DNA from: Dimorphilus gyrociliatus
Lineage: Eukaryota > Annelida > Polychaeta > Dinophilidae
Assembly (NCBI GenBank): GCA_904063045.1
Contig: CAJFCJ010000023.1
Location: forward strand, 759,995 to 823,994
Length of the DNA stretch: 64,000 nucleotides
Direction of reading: 5' to 3'
Below are positions 1-8,606 of the stretch, one piece after another. The notes beneath the pieces were generated by a model. It searched no databases, was not told where the DNA came from, and saw nothing but the letters and a program-made list of their open reading frames with translations. The position numbers and the translations under genes are program-made. Positions within the stretch are counted from its first letter, which is position 1. The number at the start of each line of letters is the position of its first letter.

Positions 1-18
1 TGGCGCAGTCGACAGGAT
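1..18 (+). other. Primer-binding site, tRNA-Ser type
   Basis: The window begins TGGCGCAGTCGACAGGAT. The TGG start is complementary to the tRNA CCA end, and the following bases resemble the tRNA-Ser-type site of the 17.6/297 errantivirus group (from memory, about two differences in 18). It lies 39 bases before the gag ATG. A primer-binding site normally sits directly after the 5' LTR. Confidence 0.65.
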
Positions 19-50
19 ATTCTTTTGGTTTATTCAAAAGTTTTGAGAAA

Positions 51-56
51 GTAAAT
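51..56 (+). promoter_or_regulatory. Candidate splice donor in the leader
   Basis: The sequence GAGAAA|GTAAAT places a plausible donor immediately before the gag ATG at 57. Envelope genes of errantiviruses are expressed from spliced RNA, so this donor could join to an acceptor near env, for example the AG dinucleotides at about 5569-5579. This is inference from position and consensus only. Confidence 0.3.
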
Positions 57-1466
57 ATGGCAGAAGGAGGAAATGGAAACGCCACTGGGGCAGTTACAGA
101 CTCTAACCCTTCAACCCCAGCAACTCCAACAATTACAATTCAGCCAGCAGGAATGTCAGAAAGGCAACAAAGACTAATTGAAGACTATGATAGATTGGTG
201 AGTGAAATGAAAAGAAATCGAATCACAATTCCAACAGATCATGGAGATGGAACACATCACCCAGCACAGAACCCAAATGTTGATATCACAACAGTAATTC
301 AAGCATTAAGGGCTGCTTGGGACCGCCCTCAAAGAACTATTCTCAAGTTGTATGATGGAAGCAAGGAGTGTTCAAAATTCAAAGAAGACTTTAATCAGGC
401 ATGTTATGCTTATGGTTGGATAGGAGAAGATGTTGTGAAAGCAAATCTTTTAGATTATTTAACTGGTCCTGCAAAGGATTTGGTGTTGGCTCTGGATGGA
501 GAGCCTACTGTGGAGGAAATATGGAAAGCCCTCCATGACGAATTTGATCTGGATCCTTTGGAGTATCAAGAGAAATTGCTTAACTTAAAGCAAATGAATG
601 GCGAAAGTGTGGTTCAGTTTGTTAATAGAGCAAAGAAATTGATAAAGAGGTTTTCTCCACCTAGACCAATGGAACCACAATTGCTTGCAACTATGAAAGA
701 AATAAAACTGATGGAAGTTTTACAAAGAGGATTACAACAGGATATTCTACATTTAGTGTACACCTTACATCCTAAATGTCAAACATTGGCAGAACTATAT
801 GAGGCTGCTAAGCAAGCAGAAACTTCATTAAAACTAACTCAAAGAAAACCGATCACAATGGTGTCAAAATTGGAAACTCAACAAAGAAAAGAGACCAAAA
901 AGACCCAGGTAATCAGAAAAGATGCTTCTACAGAAACCCCAAATTTCTGGAATAGAAAGCATGTACCTGACAACAAAAATGCTACTAAAGAAAAGTTTTC
1001 AAGCCAAAAAGTCCAAAAGTATGCACCAACTACAACAAATAGGTATTATAAGAAAAATCAACCAGCAAAGACGATACTGAAAGAGGAACCTAAGCTACAA
1101 AAATTAGAAACATTAGACAATGAAAGCATGTCAGAAAACGACGAAGTTCAAGATATTCTCTGTTTTTCAGATAGTGACGAATCCACTTGTCAGCTGTTAC
1201 AAAGCAAACAATCTGAGCGAAATGCTTCAACATTTATTGGACAATTTGAAACTAATACTGGTTTTAAGTTTGATGCCTTGATAGACTCTGGTAGTGACAG
1301 ATCTTTCATTTCAAAAAAGGTATTAAGACAAGTTCAAGGAAAAGCATCCTTCCCAGAACAAACTGTGAAAAATGCTAGAGATGCTTCAGGAAATAGCATT
1401 GAGATATGTGGAGAAATCATTCTCAGACTTTATTTTAATGAAAGATTATTAAACAACGCTTTCTGA
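57..1466 (+). CDS. gag: Gag polyprotein with the first part of the aspartic protease
   Basis: This 469-residue ORF starts at the first ATG after the primer-binding site. Residues 95-210 look like a retrotransposon gag capsid domain: an aromatic, helix-rich stretch with conserved W, G and F positions and a ...W..L...F motif. No CCHC zinc knuckle is visible; a Lys/Arg/Gln/Asn-rich stretch at about residues 270-345 may bind nucleic acid instead. An acidic Ser/Asp/Glu stretch follows. From about residue 395 the N-terminal half of a retropepsin appears, with active-site motif IDSGSDRSFI (DSG at 1290-1298). The frame closes at 1464 before the second half of the protease, which lies in the pol frame. 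Capsid and protease would act in particle assembly and maturation. Confidence 0.88.
   Translation: MAEGGNGNATGAVTDSNPSTPATPTITIQPAGMSERQQRLIEDYDRLVSEMKRNRITIPTDHGDGTHHPAQNPNVDITTVIQALRAAWDRPQRTILKLYDGSKECSKFKEDFNQACYAYGWIGEDVVKANLLDYLTGPAKDLVLALDGEPTVEEIWKALHDEFDLDPLEYQEKLLNLKQMNGESVVQFVNRAKKLIKRFSPPRPMEPQLLATMKEIKLMEVLQRGLQQDILHLVYTLHPKCQTLAELYEAAKQAETSLKLTQRKPITMVSKLETQQRKETKKTQVIRKDASTETPNFWNRKHVPDNKNATKEKFSSQKVQKYAPTTTNRYYKKNQPAKTILKEEPKLQKLETLDNESMSENDEVQDILCFSDSDESTCQLLQSKQSERNASTFIGQFETNTGFKFDALIDSGSDRSFISKKVLRQVQGKASFPEQTVKNARDASGNSIEICGEIILRLYFNERLLNNAF
1442..1466 (+). other. gag-pol frame overlap with a candidate -1 slip site
   Basis: The pol frame opens at 1442 after a TGA, and the gag frame closes with TGA at 1464, so the two overlap by about 22 bases. 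Moving from gag to pol is a -1 shift. The heptamer A TTA AAC at 1448-1454 in the gag frame resembles a slippery site but is not the canonical T TTA AAC. The junction falls inside the protease, between active site and flap. It could be programmed frameshifting or a decay mutation. Confidence 0.45.
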
Positions 1467-4400
1467 TCAACAAAATCATTACACAACAATGTATTATTGG
1501 GTGTGACTTTCTACAACAAAATGGAGCTACCCTTGACTTTGGCAAGAGACAGATTATACTCCAGCCAGGTACAGAAAAGAATTACCCTGTTGGAACACAA
1601 CACTTATCTTTCAAAGGGTTTTACCCAGTTCCTCTTATTATGAAAAAGAATGAGAGTCAAATACATACCCTTCAGACAACAATTGAACAAGAAAATCCCG
1701 AGATGAAGAACAAAGTTACCCAAATTCTGGCAAAATATAAAGAAACTATTGCAGAAGACAGATTTGATATTGGCAATCCAGAGGTACCACCCTTGGAAAT
1801 AACTCTTGAACCAGGTTCAACACCATATAGACAAAGGCCATATAGAATGCCTCCTCAAAAACAAGAAGAATGTAAGCAACAGATAGCTGAATTGGTAAAA
1901 AGCAAAGTTATTCAACCAAGCAAGAGCAATTGGGCTTCACCAATTGTTTTCGTAAGAAAGAAGGAAGGTAGTCTACGAATGTGTGTAGATTATAGAAAAC
2001 TAAACAAAATGACAGTTAAAAACAAGTATCCACTGCCAAATCAAGATGATCTTTTTGACCATTTGGGAGGAGGAAATAAATTCTTTTCTACAATGGATTT
2101 GACAAGTGCATACCACCACATTAACATCAAGAAAGAAGATAGGTCTAAAACAGCATTTATTACACCTTTTGGCTTGTTTGAATTTATTAAGATGCCTTTT
2201 GGATTAACGAATGCCCCTCCTCATTTTAGTTATGTAATGAATTCATTTGTGCTAAAGGATGTAAAGCATTTGTGCCTAAACTACCTTGATGACATAATAA
2301 TATTTACCAAGTCGCTGGACCAACATTGGGAAGCATTGGAGACCATTCTTCAACAGATTCAAAAGTACAATTTTAAGATTAAACTAAGTAAATGTGTGTT
2401 TTTGAAAGAACAAGTTCAATTCTTGGGACACATTGTATCAGAAAAGGGGATTGAAACAGATAAGTCCAAGACAGATAAATTATATAATTTACAGCCACCA
2501 GTGTTTGCAAATTCACTACTAAGCTTTGTTGCGTTTTGTGGCTATTACAGAAAATTTATACAAGATTTTGCAAGAGTAGCTAAACCTCTGTATATGTTAA
2601 TGAAACTACATGGGAAAAAGGATAAATTGCAATGGACTGAGGAAGCCAAGCAATCATTTTTCAAGTTGAGAGATGCAGTAGTTAACCCTCCTGTATTACA
2701 ACTACCTGATTTTGCTAAAGATTTTCACTTAACAACAGATGCATCGAATGTAGCTGTAGGAGGAGTTCTTGAACAAGTTTATGTAGATGAGAATGGGAAG
2801 AAAACAATGAAACCCATTGCCTACGCTTCAAAACAATTCAACAATAATCAAATGAAATATGCAGCCTATCAAAAGGAAGCATTTGGTGTTTACTGGGTTG
2901 TAAAGAAATTTTTACATTACCTTCAAGACAAGCCATTCTTTTTATATACTGACCATCAGAGTCTAGTACAAACATTTAAGCAAAACAAATTGAATGTCAG
3001 CACAGCAAAATGGGTCATGGCTTTAATGGATTTAAAATTTACAATTAACTATGTGACAGGACGAAAAAATAGAGCAGATGCATTAACAAGATTAGAAGAA
3101 TATACACCCCCAAGGAAAGTAACATTTGAAGAGCTAATTCATGGAAAGATCAAAAAGGAGAATTCTCCCTCTATTTCAGTTAAAATGGAACAGTATGAAC
3201 ATACACCAGAGTTAACTTTTGTAGCTACCAGTGATAACAGTGAAGAGAAAATTGATTTGTCTTCTGTTGACTTACAGTCAGAGCAAGAAAAAGATGTGAA
3301 TTTAAAATCAATTAAAGAATATTTAACACTGGATGGTCAGCTACCTATTCCTTATTTTGGAACTTTTACACCTTTCATAATGGAGATGTTTGTTCACAAG
3401 GAAATGATCTGGATTATCCTTGAAGAAAGAAACATTCTGGTTTTACCTGACCATTTGATGCTAACTCTGCTCCCTAAATTCCATAAAAATAAAATTCACA
3501 ATCACCATGGACCCAGAATGACATTACAAATAATTACAAAGACCTTTTGGCACCCAAAATTAAAGATTATGATTGAGAATTCAATAAAGGATTGCACTTT
3601 GTGTGAACAAATGAATGGTAGGAGTAGAGTATACCCTTTGGTAGAAACCTTTCACCCTGCATCACCAATGGAGTTGGTAGCCATGGATATAATGGGACCC
3701 TTACCCATGGTTAAGTCATACAGATTCATACTTGTGATAGTGGATCATTTCAGTAGATACACAGTTTTATATGCACTCAAACAGCAAACCAGTAAAGAAA
3801 TTGCAAACCTTCTTTTCAACAGATTTTTTCCCATTTTTGGAATTCCAAAACAAATGTTGACAGATCAAGGAAGAAACTTTGTTGGTAAAGCTTTTAAAGA
3901 GTTTATGAAGGTATTAGGTATTGAGAAAATCCAAACAACAGCTTATAGAAGCCAGAGCAATGGACTAGTTGAACGAAGAAATAGAGAAGTGAGGAAGGAA
4001 ATCAATAAATTAGTGGTGGAAGAAAATCAGCATAACTGGGTTGCAAACCTACCCTTGATTCAAGCATTTTTGAATCAATCACCTGTAGGAAGTACAAGAC
4101 TACCACCCCAGGAACTTCTTTTTGGCACCAGCACAAGAACACTGATTGATGTAACAATGCATACTACCTCTCCTGAAACAAATGTACTATTTGTATTCAA
4201 TCACCAGCAGCAATTGGTACAGTTAAGAGCTACAGCCTTCTGTAAATCCATCATGGCAAAAGAACAATATAGGGAAAGAAAGAATAGAAATCTCAATCTT
4301 CCAAAATATTTTGAGGTTGATGATGAAGTATTCTTAAGAAATGATGCTGCAAGAATTGCAATAACAAAAATCCCTTCTTTAAAATGGTTAGGCCCATACC

Positions 4401-5260
4401 GAATAACAAAAGTCAATCATCAAAAGTGGATATATGAAATACAAATGGATGATAATACATGCAAGTTGGTACATGGTAGCAGATTAAGACTAGCCAATGA
4501 ATCTAATAAGTTGGAAACAGGGAAAGAAGCAACAACAATCTTTCACCTTGTGGAGAAGGAAATAACACACCTCCAATATCTTTCTCAGGTAGAAGGAAGA
4601 AATGACTTCCAATTCCGTTTGAAGAATCAAAAAGGCCAAGAAGTCATTGCCTTGTGTGACACAGGAGCATTGAGATCCTTTATTACTGAAAAAGAAATCA
4701 AGTTAATGGATGTTACAATTATGGATAAAGAAACAATTGGCTTACCAATTATAACTTCAGCTGATGGGAAAGCTTTAAAGCAAAAAGGAAGCGTAAAGCT
4801 GAATATCCAATTTGCTGGAGAAAGTATGGAACAAGAATTTATAGTTATGGAAAATCTAGACATAGCAATAATACTTGGTTGTGATTTCCTACAAACTGTG
4901 GGAGCAAACCTCAATTTTGAAGCTAAACAGTGTTCTCTCAAATTTGATAGAAGGAAAGGGAACCTGGCTGAAAGAATAAGGCAACCTCAACTAAACAAAG
5001 TCACTATAGCCATGATGGGACAGCATGACTCTTCATCAGAAAGTTCAGATAGTGATGACTCAGAGATGGAAGTTACTAATTCTGATACTGGTTATGACAC
5101 AAGCAATACTTTCAAAACAGACAGTAATTACAGTCTCAATGAACCTTCAAGCTCATCTGAAAGTGATGACACAGAAACAAATAATGAACTGGATAAAATA
5201 CAGATTCAGAGGCAAACATTATCTCTGATAGAGAAGATGAAATATCTAGTTCAGACATGA
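1442..5260 (+). CDS. pol: Pol polyprotein: end of protease, RT, RNase H, integrase, GPY, second retropepsin-like domain
   Basis: The frame is open from 1442; the first ATG is at 1640, from which the product is 1206 residues. The stretch 1490-1560 carries the protease end (IIGCDFLQ). Counting from 1640: RT spans residues about 50-280 with YLDD at 215-218. RNase H has its first Asp at D367 (TTDAS) and a later YTDHQ. An HH-CC zinc module at about 613-656 precedes the integrase core, D683, D742 and E778 (spacing 58 and 35). A GPY module (KWLGPYRI) lies at about 915-925. From about 975 to 1110 comes a second aspartic-protease-like domain, then a Ser/Asp/Glu-rich tail. No stop interrupts the ORF. 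Pol would mature the particle, copy the RNA and integrate the cDNA. Confidence 0.92.
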   Translation, partial: KIIKQRFLINKIITQQCIIGCDFLQQNGATLDFGKRQIILQPGTEKNYPVGTQHLSFKGFYPVPLIMKKNESQIHTLQTTIEQENPEMKNKVTQILAKYKETIAEDRFDIGNPEVPPLEITLEPGSTPYRQRPYRMPPQKQEECKQQIAELVKSKVIQPSKSNWASPIVFVRKKEGSLRMCVDYRKLNKMTVKNKYPLPNQDDLFDHLGGGNKFFSTMDLTSAYHHINIKKEDRSKTAFITPFGLFEFIKMPFGLTNAPPHFSYVMNSFVLKDVKHLCLNYLDDIIIFTKSLDQHWEALETILQQIQKYNFKIKLSKCVFLKEQVQFLGHIVSEKGIETDKSKTDKLYNLQPPVFANSLLSFVAFCGYYRKFIQDFARVAKPLYMLMKLHGKKDKLQWTEEAKQSFFKLRDAVVNPPVLQLPDFAKDFHLTTDASNVAVGGVLEQVYVDENGKKTMKPIAYASKQFNNNQMKYAAYQKEAFGVYWVVKKFLHYLQDKPFFLYTDHQSLVQTFKQNKLNVSTAKWVMALMDLKFTINYVTGRKNRADALTRLEEYTPPRKVTFEELIHGKIKKENSPSISVKMEQYEHTPELTFVATSDNSEEKIDLSSVDLQSEQEKDVNLKSIKEYLTLDGQLPIPYFGTFTPFIMEMFVHKEMIWIILEERNILVLPDHLMLTLLPKFHKNKIHNHHGPRMTLQIITKTFWHPKLKIMIENSIKDCTLCEQMNGRSRVYPLVETFHPASPMELVAMDIMGPLPMVKSYRFILVIVDHFSRYTVLYALKQQTSKEIANLLFNRFFPIFGIPKQMLTDQGRNFVGKAFKEFMKVLGIEKIQTTAYRSQSNGLVERRNREVRKEINKLVVEENQHNWVANLPLIQAFLNQSPVGSTRLPPQELLFGTSTRTLIDVTMHTTSPETNVLFVFNHQQQLVQLRATAFCKSIMAKEQYRERKNRNLNLPKYFEVDDEVFLRNDAARIAITKIPSLKWLGPYRITKVNHQKWIYEIQMDDNTCKLVHGSRLRLANESNKLETGKEATTIFHLVEKEITHLQYLSQVEGRNDFQFRLKNQKGQEVIALCDTGALRSFITEKEIKLMDVTIMDKETIGLPIITSADGKALKQKGSVKLNIQFAGESMEQEFIVMENLDIAIILGCDFLQTVGANLNFEAKQCSLKFDRRKGNLAERIRQPQLNKVTIAMMGQHDSSSESSDSDDSEMEVTNSDTGYDTSNTFKTDSNYSLNEPSSSSESDDTETNNELDKIQIQRQTLSLIEKMKYLVQT
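4570..4960 (+). other. Second retropepsin-like domain at the Pol C-terminus
   Basis: Residues about 977-1107 of the 1640-based Pol ORF contain CDTGALRSFI (D1007-T-G1009, at 4658-4666) and, about 70 residues later, IILGCDFLQ (G1080). These match the catalytic DTG and the late hydrophobic-Gly motif of retropepsins. The first protease has the same two anchors (DSGSDRSFI and IIGCDFLQQ), and both are followed by a G-A-x-L-x-F segment. The likeness suggests an internal duplication. A protease after integrase is not the usual Ty3/Gypsy order. Confidence 0.7.
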
Positions 5261-5370
5261 GTCAATAATTATTGAAAGCGAAATTATTGATATAACCCAT
5301 TCGGATAATGAGTCAATAATTATTGAAGGTGAAATTATTGACATAACCCATTCGATAATGAGTCCCTCAT
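5257..5370 (+). repeat. 51-base tandem repeat in the pol-env acidic linker
   Basis: Copies beginning ATGAGTC start at 5257, 5308 and, as a partial copy, 5358. The first period is 51 bases, the second 50 because one G is missing from the CATTCGGATAAT end. In one frame the unit encodes an Asp/Glu/Ser/Ile-rich segment that also resembles the start of the env-frame acidic region. Short indels shift the frame within and around the repeat. Confidence 0.8.
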
Positions 5371-5590
5371 AGTGGTAGATTCATCCCAAGATGAGAAAGA
5401 AAATACAAGTGACACAGACAATGAGTCAGTCATATTTTTAGATGAGACTAAAATCATCTCTGAACAATTAGATTCCCAACAAGAAGTGGAACCACAATAT
5501 ATAGAGTTAGAAGATGGAATAACTATCAGAGTGGAACAACAACACAAAATTTTCAACCATTCAACTATAGCCAACACAGGAAGAGCTAAC

Positions 5591-7360
5591 ATGAAACAGA
5601 TGTTGTGGCTTCCACTAGTGATGACTGTAATGGTGATCTGTGGCTGCATCCACTCAATAACAGTCCCAAAACCATCCTACCAAGGTGCCCATGTTACAAG
5701 TGCAAACATTACCTTAACATTTAAACCACCGTTATACTTTTGTTCTAACCAACTACCAAGCCAGGCATTTGATCTAGCAGATGAGCCAACTTGTAATATA
5801 GAATCACAAGAAACCAAGACAATTACAGCTGATATCTATGAATTGAACTTGGAAGAAATTGAAACAAGAGCAGTAAAATGTCAAGTGTATCTAAGAACTA
5901 ATTTTTACACTTACTATTTCTTTGGAGCAAAGAAGAGGAGGATTGTTAACTCAGTTATCAAAGTAACTCATGATCAATGCAGACAGATGATAAAAGACAA
6001 ACGATCTTTTCAAGGAAAACCTTTAATGGTGAAAAGAAACACTTGGATCCACCAAGATCAGTTTCCTGCTGCCTACACATGGCCAACAACGACCAAGGTG
6101 CTGGAATACACCACAATTATCCAGTTTGGCAAAGCATATTGGCAACCTCCTAATATGAAAATTACAACTAATCTGGACTACCTGGAAGATTGTTTACCAG
6201 GGCAGTCCTATTGTGAAACAGAAGAGGCAATTATTGTCTTTAGGAACCTCAAGAATAATTACACACTTGGGCAACAATCACCATGGATAAAAATTAGCAA
6301 CAGAATTAGTTGTATCAAATTTGCTGGTCACTATTCTTGTCCAGGGTATTCTATTCTGGACATCCCTTATCAAGATAAGTTTATTGATGGAATTGGTGGT
6401 CCTGGAACAAAAGTACTAGTACCACTGGAGGAACAGAGTTTAATACAGGAAACAAGCAAGGAACACCTATACAATTTGCTACAATATCAGAAGATTGGCA
6501 AAAATGAAGAAAAACGACTATTAAACTATCCCAATAAAGTGAAAGAACAAATTATACTATACAAGCGAAACAACCCCTTACCAAGTCTTAACCAATGGTA
6601 CAGAGAAACAAACACAAAGTATAAACTAATGAGAAATAAAGGCACACTCAAGGAAGTTGTGATATATCATCTACAACAACCCATTAGTCCATCTTACTGG
6701 GAGCTGGATAACTATTATATCCAAGAAATGCTGCAAGCAGTCAATTGGACAAGGGCAACAAGACAATCTGTGACGATTTCAAAATATGTATACAGTGAGA
6801 AAAGAATCAAAAAGAAGGTATTACCAACATTGGGCATATGGTATAAAGGACCACCAGCCAGAGAATTTAAGATTACCTATGAAGGAATTTATTTTACTCT
6901 ACACATGAGAATGGCTAAAAAGCAGATGAAGAAGGAAGCAAAACTGAAACATAAGATAAGTAAAAACCCATACCACAAATTCCCATTGGAAATGAGAGAA
7001 GCTGCCCAAACATCTACCTTACTACATGGTATTGATTCAAATTTTAAGAATTTAAAAAAGTTTACCCAACAGCTGTCAAGTCTTCTCTGCAATCAATTTG
7101 TTCAAAGAAGCAGAATGATGGCATTACTAGCAAATTTGGATCCTCAATTGACCACAGTGTTAACAAATGAGTTGGGAATGCACAGTAGTCAGATGGGAGA
7201 ATTAGCTATAATTAAACAATGTTCACCAATAGCCTCAACAGAAGTAGTTTGTGACTTAAGCATGATAAAAAAGAATAACAAATGTTCTCAATTTTTACTT
7301 GTCACCATGAACAACCGTNGACAATTCATCATTTGGAAAAGGTGGAGTTTTAAGAAGTAA
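5591..7360 (+). CDS. env: Envelope-like glycoprotein, 3' truncated or frameshifted
   Basis: The frame is open from 5342, but its first 83 codons lack an ATG and encode an acidic stretch. The first in-frame ATG, 5591, starts a convincing signal peptide (short basic start, then a hydrophobic run ending near ICGC), so I choose it. About 590 residues follow to the stop at 7358. The ectodomain has many cysteines, several N-glycosylation sequons (NIT, NYT, NWT) and basic clusters (KKRR at about residue 113, KRIKKK near 6800) that might be cleavage sites. No transmembrane anchor occurs before the stop. Base 7319 is an N, and the frame probably breaks there. Errantivirus envelopes are related to baculovirus F proteins, but I cannot assign this one to a family from sequence alone. 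Confidence 0.65.
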   Translation: MKQMLWLPLVMTVMVICGCIHSITVPKPSYQGAHVTSANITLTFKPPLYFCSNQLPSQAFDLADEPTCNIESQETKTITADIYELNLEEIETRAVKCQVYLRTNFYTYYFFGAKKRRIVNSVIKVTHDQCRQMIKDKRSFQGKPLMVKRNTWIHQDQFPAAYTWPTTTKVLEYTTIIQFGKAYWQPPNMKITTNLDYLEDCLPGQSYCETEEAIIVFRNLKNNYTLGQQSPWIKISNRISCIKFAGHYSCPGYSILDIPYQDKFIDGIGGPGTKVLVPLEEQSLIQETSKEHLYNLLQYQKIGKNEEKRLLNYPNKVKEQIILYKRNNPLPSLNQWYRETNTKYKLMRNKGTLKEVVIYHLQQPISPSYWELDNYYIQEMLQAVNWTRATRQSVTISKYVYSEKRIKKKVLPTLGIWYKGPPAREFKITYEGIYFTLHMRMAKKQMKKEAKLKHKISKNPYHKFPLEMREAAQTSTLLHGIDSNFKNLKKFTQQLSSLLCNQFVQRSRMMALLANLDPQLTTVLTNELGMHSSQMGELAIIKQCSPIASTEVVCDLSMIKKNNKCSQFLLVTMNNRXQFIIWKRWSFKK

Positions 7361-7551
7361 AGCTAGGAATAAAACTTTAATAATGACATGCAATTCCAAT
7401 AGCCTATCAAAGCAACAAAGACAAATTTGGCCATAAAGTGGTTAGATTGGAACATGGAGGTTTTTTTTAATTCACATTTGTAATGTTACTCATGAAATGG
7501 CCTTTTTTTGTGAACAGGCAAATCAATATGTTTGTCATAAATATTTGCTAT
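7320..7551 (+). pseudogene. Decayed continuation of env
   Basis: In the frame beginning at 7320 the sequence stays open to a stop at 7434, has a second stop at 7443, and is then open to about 7551 with a Cys-rich, sequon-bearing stretch (CNVTHEMAFFC). It looks like further ectodomain that is now interrupted. A spurious or missing base at the 7319 N would account for the first change of frame. The two stops are additional damage. Confidence 0.4.
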
Positions 7552-7627
7552 AACAGTTCAATGTTTAGATACAGATGATTCCATTTTAATTTCATCACTT
7601 TGTCTGTAATCCATTGCAGTTCCATTT

Positions 7628-7780
7628 TAGGGTTGGGTTAGGCTTTGATTGGGGTTTGCAAAAGGTTTTTTTTGAGGGTTTAGACTGCTTCCCAAAATCG
7701 ATTGGGACTCTTGAAGTGTGAGTATTCTGTTTCTCTTTTTTGATTAAGTCAAAAAAAACCCTTTGCAAACCCTAACCCTT
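7628..7780. repeat. Fold-back repeat with telomere-like arms
   Basis: The arm at 7652-7675 pairs with 7749-7772 as a 24-base inverted repeat with one mismatch (GGGTTTGCA... against ...TGCAAACCC), around a 73-base spacer. Outside the arms are TTAGGGTTGGG on the left and CCCTAACCCTT on the right. The spacer contains TTCCCAAAATCGATTGGGA, itself a short imperfect palindrome. The spacer and right arm recur near 9557. Confidence 0.8.
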
Positions 7781-7867
7781 CCTCAATCAGCTACACCAAC
7801 CCTTAGCCAAATCTTGGTTACAAGTGTGAGAGCACTTTTGGGATTACCAGTCTGTACTGACTGTGCT

Positions 7868-7908
7868 AATCCCTAACCCCAAGTCCTAACCCTAACCCCA
7901 AGACCTAA
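7868..7908. repeat. Degenerate telomere-like CCCTAA repeats
   Basis: CCTAACCC units occur several times within about 40 bases, separated by short AAG-type spacers. The motif matches the common animal telomere repeat read on the other strand, but the array is short and irregular. Confidence 0.6.
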
Positions 7909-8013
7909 CTATAAGTATCCATTTGGATTGTACCTAAGCTGACAAGACACTAACAACTTTACACACAAACTCATTGGCACCAATAGTAATACAACACATA
8001 CCTTTATTATTTA

Positions 8014-8095
8014 TTTTTTTCTTACTTTTAATTTTTTATTTTTTATTTTATTTTCTATTTTATTTTATTTTATTTTATTTTTTCATTTTTTATCT
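8014..8095 (+). repeat. T-rich tract with TTTTA repeats
   Basis: A run of T-rich sequence includes six or so TTTTA units at about 8055-8085. The apparent ORF across it is low-complexity translation, not a gene. Confidence 0.8.
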
Positions 8096-8287
8096 CTTAT
8101 GTCTTACTTATACAAACAATTTTCTTCTTTCTTATTTTTTTGAATTCTCATTGCAAATTTATATCCCCTTAACTTACTAATTTTGTATCATATACTTTAA
8201 CTCAAGTCTAGCAACTCTCATTTTTGAAGAATCCTTGATCTTTAAAGGTTTCTCCTTAAAGTTATATCACTCCATCTTTCCTGACTA

Positions 8288-8606
8288 ACTAAATGAATGT
8301 TGGAAATAAATTCAAATGAATAACATATCTCTTCCATACTTCATATGTAGTTACATTTACACATTTTCCAATCCATTCATTAGCCCAAAACAAACTACCA
8401 GGGATCCACTAAATGAATGTTGGAAAAAATATTTTATAAATAAAATACAACAAAGCTTTGACTCCTTCTATTCTTATCAAAAAACAAAACAAAATCATCA
8501 TTCAAAAAGGGACAAATAAAAACAGCAGGCATTTTTATTCATTTTTCCAATCCATTCATTAGCCAAAACAACCTATAACATGGATCAACTAAATGAATGT
8601 TGGATA
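8288..8606. repeat. Dispersed repeat with CTAAATGAATGTTGGA copies
   Basis: CTAAATGAATGTTGGA occurs at about 8288, 8409 and 8589, and TTTCCAATCCATTCATTAGCC at about 8366 and 8546. The second motif is close to the reverse complement of the first, so direct and inverted copies alternate with a period near 180 bases. No coding sequence is seen. Confidence 0.75.

Larger units (their letters stand above)
1..7551 (+). mobile_element. Errantivirus-like Ty3/Gypsy endogenous retroelement, 5' LTR outside the window, 3' end decayed
   Basis: The order is primer-binding site, gag, protease, RT, RNase H, integrase, GPY module, second protease-like domain, acidic linker, env-like ORF. The DX35E integrase, YLDD reverse transcriptase and an env-like third ORF with a signal peptide place it with Ty3/Gypsy elements that carry an envelope gene. 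gag and pol are long and open, so the insertion is fairly young. The pol-env linker and the env 3' part carry frame breaks, and base 7319 is an N. I could not find a polypurine tract or a 3' LTR, so the right boundary is where env-like coding fades. The 5' LTR is not in the window. Confidence 0.9.

Noticed and set aside
7628-7908. True telomere end
   Set aside because: The CCCTAA units are few and degenerate, occur in both orientations and are followed by ordinary gene-bearing DNA.
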